A DNA stretch of 5,192 bases from Myxococcales bacterium. Its GTDB lineage: Bacteria > Myxococcota > Polyangia > Fen-1088. Of this stretch, positions 1 through 4,407 are shown piece by piece. The position numbers were made by a program, and so were the translations under genes. The notes below the pieces were generated by a model, which saw nothing but the letters and a program-made list of their open reading frames with translations, was not told the origin of the DNA and ran no database searches. The DNA lies in NCBI GenBank assembly GCA_003153875.1, contig PMBY01000238.1, positions 1-5,192 on the forward strand, written 5' to 3'. Position 1 is the first letter of the stretch. Each line of letters opens with the position of its first letter.

Positions 1-71
1 GCCTGGTGGAACTCCGGCTGTCCGGGGTCCTTCTTCGTCACCAAATCGATCACTCTCTGCGCGTAGGACAT
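1..71 (-). CDS. gdhA: NADP-type glutamate dehydrogenase, N-terminal fragment (runs off the window)
   Basis: Only the first 23 codons are present; the gene continues leftward out of the window. The start reads MSYAQRVIDLVTKKD followed by PGQPEFHQ. This resembles the N-terminus of E. coli GdhA, where a short helix leads into a KRDPNQTEFAQAV-like stretch: the K-[KR]-D-P-x-Q-x-E-F core matches closely. The family makes glutamate from 2-oxoglutarate and ammonium with NADPH in the cytoplasm and is usually about 445-450 residues. The ATG at 71-69 is well supported, because AGGAGG on the minus strand (81-76) lies 4 nt upstream. The call rests on 23 residues, so the family is likely but cofactor specificity and completeness cannot be judged. 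The gene is divergent from the histidine kinase, with a ~480-nt shared upstream region. Confidence 0.72.
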   Translation of the reverse strand, partial: MSYAQRVIDLVTKKDPGQPEFHQ

Positions 72-75
72 GTTG

Positions 76-81
76 CCTCCT
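76..81 (-). promoter_or_regulatory. Ribosome binding site of gdhA
   Basis: On the minus strand a perfect AGGAGG sits 4 nt before the ATG at 71-69. It is the strongest Shine-Dalgarno in the window and fixes the gdhA start. Confidence 0.8.
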
Positions 82-91
82 GTTGTATGGA

Positions 92-108
92 CCGCTCTTC
101 GCGAGCGG
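92..108 (-). promoter_or_regulatory. Hairpin in the gdhA leader
   Basis: CCGCTC (92-97) and GAGCGG (103-108) form a perfect 6-bp inverted repeat around a 5-nt loop. On the gdhA strand the loop reads GCGAA, which resembles a stable GNRA-like loop. It would lie about 10 nt upstream of the Shine-Dalgarno in the transcript. It could stabilise the 5' end or affect translation. A 6-bp stem in high-GC DNA can also arise by chance. Confidence 0.35.
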
Positions 109-118
109 CAGATCGGAG

Positions 119-146
119 ATTAATGCCACATATGCTTATGGTTAAT
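119..146 (-). promoter_or_regulatory. Candidate gdhA promoter, weak
   Basis: On the minus strand, ATTAAT (124-119) matches the -10 consensus at four of six positions. About 16 nt upstream the -35 position falls on ATTAAC (146-141), which is a poor -35 but is also the proximal box of the repeat array. A weak -35 covered by an activator site would suit activator-dependent transcription. This is an inference from spacing only. Confidence 0.25.
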
Positions 147-188
147 TCCGCGTAACATGCAGTTAAATCCCAGTTAATTTCATGTAAC
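141..188 (-). promoter_or_regulatory. Array of five direct repeats in helical phase upstream of gdhA
   Basis: Five boxes lie in the same orientation: GTTAA (141), GTAAC (152), GTTAA (162), GTTAA (173) and GTAAC (184). Their starts are 11, 10, 11 and 11 bp apart, so all lie on one face of the helix. A possible degenerate sixth box, GTTTC, starts at 195, again 11 bp on. Read towards gdhA, the boxes are TTAACY or TTAC-like. Eleven-bp direct repeats of 5-7 bp boxes are the typical target layout of OmpR/PhoB-family response regulators (Pho boxes of PhoB and Bacillus PhoP; GlnR boxes of actinobacteria). The array ends about 70 nt before the gdhA start, a plausible activator position, and its last box would overlap a candidate -35. 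Which regulator binds is not known from the sequence. Confidence 0.5.
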
Positions 189-199
189 CACAATGTTTC

Positions 200-500
200 C
201 ATGAGGACGCGCAGCGCTACAAAAGATAACCAAGCTAAATTACTAGTGTTATAACCGCTTTAGCGCTATCGGCCACAAGTCACAAACTGCGCAAATCAGT
301 GCTTTTCGGTGATTGATGTTACCGATGTTGATGCCTACACCACGACACAACGTAACTGTTTGGATCACGCTTGTCACGTGGCCCAGTCGGATTCCTCCGA
401 CGTCCTTCCTGTGAGACGATCATGAACCGTACGCACCGTGGTTGCGGCACTCTGATCATGAGATGTTGCGTGGGCGGGAACCAGTCCGCGCCTTTCAGGT
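200..500. other. Gene-free, largely AT-rich divergent intergenic stretch
   Basis: I see no convincing gene, tRNA or structured RNA here. About 200-360 is clearly richer in A and T than the flanking genes; 360-500 returns to high GC. It contains an inverted repeat AGCGCTA (213-219) / TAGCGCT (261-267) and a possible rightward -10 TATAAC (250-255) with only a poor -35 17 nt upstream. It also holds GATGTT twice (315-320, 324-329) and GATCATGA twice (418-425, 454-461). The 62-codon open frame at 371-559 has no recognisable product and is not annotated. Confidence 0.5.
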
Positions 501-523
501 GTCAAGGCATTGGCCGCCTTGAC
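501..523 (+). promoter_or_regulatory. Perfect 8-bp inverted repeat in the kinase upstream region
   Basis: GTCAAGGC (501-508) and GCCTTGAC (516-523) are exact reverse complements around the 7-nt loop ATTGGCC. The repeat ends 32 nt before the chosen kinase start at 556. It could be a dimeric repressor operator or an RNA hairpin in the kinase leader. No T-run follows, so an intrinsic terminator is unlikely. Confidence 0.45.
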
Positions 524-555
524 CCGCAATGTTATGTTATGGGACGAGCCTCCAC

Positions 556-1896
556 ATGACTTCGACTCTCGCACCGTCCGCTTCCGAGATCGCCGCGCAC
601 GCCGCGGAGAGCGAACGGCTGCGACTGGCCGCCCTGAGCGCCTGGGTTCGACTGCTGGCAGCCTTCGCTTTCTTGGGACTTGGCCTGCTTTGTTGGATCC
701 TGTCTCCTCTGCTAGCTTGGCGCGACCAGCTAGTTGCTTTGACAGTGTACGCGGCCCTGGTCGCGATCTTGTTCGCCCTTCGCCACCGCATAGTGGTGAC
801 CCGGATTGCTTTGCTTCCAGTCGCGCTGGACCTGTCCGCGGCCTATGTGGTCCTGCACGCAACCATCGCCGTCTATGGAGAAGCCGGCCAGGTCGTGGCC
901 GGCCTGGGCCTAGGAGTATTCGTCCTCGTCGTGGCCTTTGACGGGCTTTCTCTGCAGAGACGCTTCGCCATTGGTGCCACCATCATCGCGATGGCCGAAG
1001 AGACCCTCCTGCTTCAGCAGGCCGGCGTTTGGCCTAGGCACATGCTGTTCGCCGGCTGCGTACTCGGTCTCGCCGCGGGAGTCGGCATCATCGTCTTCGA
1101 ACGAACCAGACGGCTGGTCCACCAGACGGCCGGAATTGAGGCGGCTCGGCATCAGCTCGCAGACACGCGCGCCCAATACGATCAGCTTGCAGGCCTGCAA
1201 AGGGACAAGGACAGCCTGGTCCAGCTCATCGTGCATGACATGCGGGGCCCTCTCAGCGCGGCCATCCTGTCGCTCGAGTTCCTTTCACGGGAACTCAAGC
1301 GCCAGCGGGCCACGCGGGACATGCTGGAAGCCAGTGAGGACGCCCTCACTTCGTCGACCAACGTGGCCAACATGATCACGCAGATCTTGGACACGACCAA
1401 GTTGGAAGAGGGACGCATCACGCTCAACCTTGTGCCCATTCCGGTGCGGGAGCTACTCGATCCCGCGCGCCAGCAGGTGCTCTCGCGTGCCCAAAGTAAG
1501 TCGATCACAGTCGACGTGGACGCACCTGACAACCTGTTCGTGGCCGCTGACCGGCGCCTCTTCCCGCGGCTTCTCGACAACCTCCTGTCCAACGCCCTCC
1601 GCTATTCCCCCAGTGGGGGACGCATCCTGTTGGTGGCGACCGAGAGTGGGGGAGAGGTCGTGCTGTCGGTCCACAATACCGGTGACGTCATCCCGATCCC
1701 CGATCGGGAGAAGATCTTCGCCAAATTCCAGCAGGGCGAGACCGAGACCCACCGCATGTTCGGCTGGGGCCTGGGCCTGTACTTCTGCCGTCTGGTCGTC
1801 GAGGCCCACAGCGGCCGCATTGCCGTCGAGGATGTAGTCGGCTGGCCCACCTCCTTCGTCATCCGCTTGCCGGCCAGCATGCCGTCACCGGAGTAG
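556..1896 (+). CDS. Orphan membrane-bound sensor histidine kinase
   Basis: This 446-residue protein should sense a signal in the inner membrane and phosphorylate a response regulator. A short Ala/Glu-rich cytoplasmic N-terminus is followed by about six hydrophobic helices (roughly 32-51, 57-75, 81-106, 111-129, 136-155, 162-181). There is no sizeable periplasmic domain, so sensing is probably within the membrane. A coiled-coil linker (about 182-222) leads into a HisKA dimerisation domain with H-box VHDMRGPLSA, phospho-acceptor His227. The HATPase_c domain (about 305-440) has an N-box DNLLSNALRYSP (Asn342, Asn346) and a G2 box GWGLGL (403-408). The G1 box is atypical: NTGDVIP (374-380), with Asn for the usual Asp and Val for the second Gly. 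The ATG at 556 is preferred over 529 because GGGACGAG lies upstream, whereas nothing ribosome-like precedes 529. No response regulator gene is adjacent, and the signal is unknown. Confidence 0.88.
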   Translation: MTSTLAPSASEIAAHAAESERLRLAALSAWVRLLAAFAFLGLGLLCWILSPLLAWRDQLVALTVYAALVAILFALRHRIVVTRIALLPVALDLSAAYVVLHATIAVYGEAGQVVAGLGLGVFVLVVAFDGLSLQRRFAIGATIIAMAEETLLLQQAGVWPRHMLFAGCVLGLAAGVGIIVFERTRRLVHQTAGIEAARHQLADTRAQYDQLAGLQRDKDSLVQLIVHDMRGPLSAAILSLEFLSRELKRQRATRDMLEASEDALTSSTNVANMITQILDTTKLEEGRITLNLVPIPVRELLDPARQQVLSRAQSKSITVDVDAPDNLFVAADRRLFPRLLDNLLSNALRYSPSGGRILLVATESGGEVVLSVHNTGDVIPIPDREKIFAKFQQGETETHRMFGWGLGLYFCRLVVEAHSGRIAVEDVVGWPTSFVIRLPASMPSPE

Positions 1897-1904
1897 AGAT
1901 CAAA

Positions 1905-1922
1905 GGTGCACCATTTTGCACC
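1905..1922. promoter_or_regulatory. Inverted repeat between the kinase and YceI genes
   Basis: GGTGCA (1905-1910) and TGCACC (1917-1922) form a perfect 6-bp inverted repeat with a 6-nt spacer CCATTT, starting 8 nt after the kinase stop. There is no U-tract, so it is a weak terminator candidate. It could instead be an operator about 70 nt upstream of the YceI gene. A second short dyad, CGGGA (1940-1944) / TCCCG (1953-1957), follows it. Confidence 0.3.
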
Positions 1923-1980
1923 GGCAGGCATCAAATCTGCGGGACAGTCTCATCCCGACATGCCCCGCCCAACCCGCACA

Positions 1981-1987
1981 AAGGAAA
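1981..1987 (+). promoter_or_regulatory. Ribosome binding site of the YceI-family gene
   Basis: AAGGAAA lies 5 nt before the ATG at 1993. This, with the signal peptide that begins there, selects 1993 over the in-frame GTG at 1906. Confidence 0.6.
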
Positions 1988-1992
1988 CGCTC

Positions 1993-2700
1993 ATGAGACC
2001 ACTTCGGCTGTTGGCACCCACCGTGAGTTTCTTGGTTCTCTCGCCGTCCCTGTCTCTGGCCAGCACCTGGGACGTGGACCCGGCCCACTCGACCGTGGAA
2101 TTCAGTGTCCGCCACATGATGGTCACCACCGTCAAGGGCCAGTTCCAGAAGGTCACAGGTACGGTGGTGTTGGACGAAAAGGATGCAACCAAGTCCACCG
2201 TGGAGGTGAGCATCGAAACCGCTTCCATCGATACGCGCGAGCCCAAGCGCGATGCCCATCTGAAGTCTGCCGACTTCTTCGACGCAGCCAAGTTCCCCGC
2301 GCTCACCTTCAAATCGACCAAGATCGAGAAGGCGGGCAGGGGCAAGTTCAAGGTCACGGGAGATCTCACCATGCATGGAGTGACCAAGCCGGTGGTGCTC
2401 GTGGTCGAGGGACCGTCGGCCTCCATCAAGGATCCCTACGGCCGAATCGTCAGGGGCGTGATGGCGACGGGCAGGCTGGATCGCAAAGAGTGGGGCATGA
2501 CATGGAACAAGGCGCTCGATACCGGCGGCATGGTGGTCAGCGACGAGGTCAAGCTCGAAATCAATGCCGAGCTCGCCGAAAGGGCGGCCACTCCACCCGT
2601 AGCTGCACAGGCTGAAAAACCCGCCGCGGCCACGGCCGAGAAGTCTGCGGCCGCCGGCGCCAAAGCGCCGCCGCCAGCGCCAGCCAAACCCGGCAAATAG
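1993..2700 (+). CDS. YceI-family periplasmic protein with Ala/Lys/Pro-rich C-terminal tail
   Basis: This 235-residue exported protein has a Sec signal peptide (MRPLR, a hydrophobic core, likely cleavage after SLA at residue 23). A single YceI lipocalin-like beta-barrel follows, from about 25 to 195. Family hallmarks are visible: WDVDPAHSTVEFSVRHMMV near the start, HLKSADFFDAAKFP in the middle, GDLTMHGVTKPV, and the late RKEWGMTWNKALDTGG...SDEV block. YceI proteins bind polyisoprenoid or other long amphiphilic molecules in the periplasm; the physiological role is often unknown. After the barrel there is a 38-residue low-complexity tail (198-235) of Ala, Pro and Lys that ordinary ~190-residue YceI proteins lack. 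The ATG at 1993 is chosen because AAGGAAA sits just upstream and gives a clean signal peptide; an in-frame GTG at 1906 would bury it. The gene lies 96 nt after the kinase. Confidence 0.93.
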   Translation: MRPLRLLAPTVSFLVLSPSLSLASTWDVDPAHSTVEFSVRHMMVTTVKGQFQKVTGTVVLDEKDATKSTVEVSIETASIDTREPKRDAHLKSADFFDAAKFPALTFKSTKIEKAGRGKFKVTGDLTMHGVTKPVVLVVEGPSASIKDPYGRIVRGVMATGRLDRKEWGMTWNKALDTGGMVVSDEVKLEINAELAERAATPPVAAQAEKPAAATAEKSAAAGAKAPPPAPAKPGK

Positions 2701-2701
2701 C

Positions 2702-2827
2702 CGCACGGTCACAAGAGGAGTAACTGGAACCCTGCGCTGGCCGTTGTTTCTGTTCGCGTACACCTCGGCGCTGGCTTGGCTGGTCAGCTTTTCCGTGTAT
2801 CAGACGGGACGCGTCCTCGGTCTGTGA
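2702..2827 (+). pseudogene. feoB: FeoB C-terminal remnant (last ~40 residues of a ferrous iron transporter)
   Basis: Translating this gap in the frame that ends at TGA 2825-2827 gives TVTRGVTGTLRW followed by PLFLFAYTSALAWLVSF and SVYQTGRVLGL. This looks like the conserved end of FeoB, the inner-membrane GTPase-coupled Fe(II) transporter. In FeoB an Arg-rich stretch leads to a TGSWRW-like turn, a final membrane helix of the FQFxYMTxLAxL type and a VYQxGRLLG-like ending. The fragment begins right after the YceI stop and the FeoB GTPase and core membrane domains (600-800 residues) are absent. No ATG, GTG or TTG start is well placed: GAGGAG (2715-2720) is a good Shine-Dalgarno-like run, but the first in-frame candidates are CTG 2732 and TTG 2744. 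I infer a decayed gene end left by a deletion or rearrangement. A short one-helix protein from a non-standard start is the alternative. The family match is from memory of FeoB sequences, not a search. Confidence 0.6.
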
Positions 2828-2888
2828 GACGACCGTGCCTGCCGACGCAGCGCCGGTGACGAAAATCTCGTATCATGGAAGGTCACGC

Positions 2889-2895
2889 GAGGTGA
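2889..2895 (+). promoter_or_regulatory. Ribosome binding site of the rRNA methyltransferase gene
   Basis: GAGGTGA ends 3 nt before the ATG at 2899 (the GAGG core ends 6 nt before it). An upstream in-frame ATG at 2875 is closed by the TGA inside this site, so 2899 is the earliest ATG of the frame. Confidence 0.6.
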
Positions 2896-2898
2896 TTC

Positions 2899-4119
2899 AT
2901 GCGTCAACCAGGCGTGCGTGAGCCAGCCATTCCAACCGCCGTCGTGAACGCGCGTGGCCGCGCGCGCATCGTTTCAGGGCATCCCTGGGTCTACCGACAG
3001 GACGTGATCTCCGGGCCCGCAACTGATGCGCGCCAAGGCGGGCCGGCTCTGGTGGCTGTGCTCGACGAACGACGACGGACGCTCGCCAGCGCGACTTGGG
3101 CCACTCTGTCTCCGGTCGCCCTGCGCGTGTTTGAACGGCGCAGCGAGAGCGCTCCCCTGCCCGAGCTGATGGCTTTGGTGACCGAGCGCTTGCAAGCCGC
3201 GCTTGCCTGGCGCCAGCGACTCGCCTTGGATCGCGATGCCTTGCGCCTGGTTCATGGTGAGGCTGATGGCCTGCCCGGTCTCTTCGTCGACCGCTACGCC
3301 GATGCGGCGGTCATGCAGACGACGTCCGTGGCCATGGATGCGGCCCGGCCGGCGCTGGCGACTCTGCTGCAACAGCTCCTCGGCGTGCGCGTGGTGGTAG
3401 TGCGCGACGATGGATCGGCGCGCGACTTCGAAGGCCTGCCGCGCGTTCGCGAAATCGCAGCCGGCGCTGGTGCGACCGAGGTGGTCTACCGGCTGGGCGA
3501 GAATCGCCTGCAGGCCGACCTGCTGACCGACAGCAAGACCGGCGGCTTTCTCGATCAGGCGGACAACCATGCCGTGGTGGCTGCGCTGGCGCCGCCCGAG
3601 GCTCGCTGCCTGGACGCCTTCACCTACCACGGCGGCTTTGCGCTGGCCCTGGCGCGACGGAAAGGCCCGGTGTTCGCCAGCGACGAGGACGCGCAAGCGG
3701 TGGCGCGTGCCCAGGCCAACGCCGCCCGCAACCACCTGCCCAACCTAGAGGTGCGCCAGGCGAACGCTTTTGAGCTTCTGCGCACCCTGGAAGCGGACAA
3801 GCAACGCTTCGACGTCGTGGTCCTGGACCCGCCGGCTCTGGCCAAGCGCCAAGCCGGCGACCATGCTGCCCTCCGCGCCTACCAGGAACTCATCCTGCGC
3901 GGCCTGCGCCTGACCAAGCCGGGCGGTCTGACCGTACCCTGTTCCTGCTCGGGCCGTGTGTCGCGCGCGCAGTTTGACGAGCTGGTGTCAGCAGCCGCAG
4001 CCCAGAGCGGCCGCTCGACGCAGATCCTCGAACGTCGCGGCGCCGGGCGCGATCACCCGGAGCTGGCCGGCGTGCCGGAGACTGGGCATCTCAAGTGTTG
4101 GATCCTTCGCGTGCTGTGA
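2899..4119 (+). CDS. rlmI: RlmI-type 23S rRNA (cytosine-C5)-methyltransferase
   Basis: This 406-residue protein is close to the ~396 residues of E. coli RlmI (YccW), which makes m5C1962 in 23S rRNA using S-adenosylmethionine. An N-terminal PUA-type RNA-binding domain covers about 12-85, with ARGRARIVSGHPWVY at its start. A linker region contains the family signature KTGGFLDQADN (213-223). The Rossmann methyltransferase core has motif I CLDAFTYHGGFALALA (237-252), an acidic SAM-ribose region at ASDED, and motif IV VVLDPPALAK (307-316). The Cys-containing motif PCSCSG (347-352) includes Cys350, the expected conserved Cys. The C-terminus (GAGRDHPELAGVPETGHLKCW) also matches the family pattern. 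All key residues are present, so it should be active. The UPF0016 gene starts 12 nt after its stop, suggesting one transcript. The exact target base is inferred from family membership. Confidence 0.9.
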   Translation: MRQPGVREPAIPTAVVNARGRARIVSGHPWVYRQDVISGPATDARQGGPALVAVLDERRRTLASATWATLSPVALRVFERRSESAPLPELMALVTERLQAALAWRQRLALDRDALRLVHGEADGLPGLFVDRYADAAVMQTTSVAMDAARPALATLLQQLLGVRVVVVRDDGSARDFEGLPRVREIAAGAGATEVVYRLGENRLQADLLTDSKTGGFLDQADNHAVVAALAPPEARCLDAFTYHGGFALALARRKGPVFASDEDAQAVARAQANAARNHLPNLEVRQANAFELLRTLEADKQRFDVVVLDPPALAKRQAGDHAALRAYQELILRGLRLTKPGGLTVPCSCSGRVSRAQFDELVSAAAAQSGRSTQILERRGAGRDHPELAGVPETGHLKCWILRVL

Positions 4120-4131
4120 TAAGCCTTTGCG

Positions 4132-4395
4132 ATGACCTTCTTGACTGCCTTCGTAACCGTGTTGCTGGCTGAGCTGGGCGACAAGACCCAGCTTGCGACC
4201 CTGGCGCTGGCGGCCGGAGGCCATGCCCGCTGGCTGGTCTTCCTGGGCGCAGCGCTGGCGCTGGTTGCTTCTTCCGCCGTGGCCGTGCTGGTGGGCGGCG
4301 CCCTCGGACAAGTCGTGCCCGCGGTCTGGCTGCGCCGGGGCGCCGGCGCGTTGATGATTGGGCTCGGCGCCCTGTACATCCTGCAGGCGAACTAG
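4132..4395 (+). CDS. UPF0016/GDT1 (TMEM165-like) half-size membrane transporter subunit
   Basis: This 87-residue membrane protein carries the diagnostic motif ELGDKT (residues 14-19) inside the first hydrophobic segment. Three predicted helices lie at about 2-28, 33-57 and 66-85. The UPF0016/GDT1 family exports or exchanges divalent cations, notably Mn(II) in bacterial MneA-type members and Ca/Mn in eukaryotic TMEM165/Gdt1. Full members are about 200 residues with two inverted copies of the E-x-G-D-[KR]-[ST] motif. This is a single-motif form that would need to dimerise with itself or with another small paralogue; no second copy is next to it. The start ATG has no strong Shine-Dalgarno, which would suit translational coupling to the methyltransferase gene ending 12 nt before. 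The cation is not determinable here. Confidence 0.85.
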   Translation: MTFLTAFVTVLLAELGDKTQLATLALAAGGHARWLVFLGAALALVASSAVAVLVGGALGQVVPAVWLRRGAGALMIGLGALYILQAN

Positions 4396-4407
4396 CCCAG
4401 GAATCTA

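Noticed and set aside
415..465. GATCATGA direct repeat (418-425, 454-461) as an attachment site or mobile element edge
   Set aside because: Only 8 bp, no integrase, tRNA or transposase nearby; compatible with chance.
529..555. Upstream ATG giving the kinase nine more residues
   Set aside because: No ribosome binding site precedes it, it lies only 5 nt after the inverted repeat, and the ATG at 556 has GGGACGAG upstream.
371..559. 62-codon rightward open frame before the kinase
   Set aside because: No recognisable domain, Cys/Arg-rich unnatural composition, no convincing Shine-Dalgarno, and it overlaps the regulatory dyad and the kinase start.
374..862. 162-codon leftward open frame over the kinase start and its upstream region
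   Set aside because: Arg/Ser-rich shadow translation, no start signal, and it overlaps the kinase membrane-helix coding region.
1897..1960. Intrinsic terminator after the kinase
   Set aside because: Short dyads are present, but neither is followed by a T-run.
1906..1992. GTG start that would lengthen the YceI protein by 29 residues
   Set aside because: It would bury the signal peptide and lies inside the dyad; AAGGAAA before 1993 supports the shorter form.
1900..2763. 287-codon leftward open frame opposite the YceI gene
   Set aside because: Antisense shadow of a clearly recognised gene; His/Arg/Gly-rich translation with no domain, as expected from high-GC codon bias.
2974..3735. 253-codon leftward open frame opposite the methyltransferase gene
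   Set aside because: Antisense shadow; the sense strand carries all RlmI motifs and the antisense product has none.
4396..4407. Bidirectional terminator between the convergent UPF0016 and receptor genes
   Set aside because: The 12-nt gap has no stem-loop; any terminator would have to lie within the coding ends, and none is evident.
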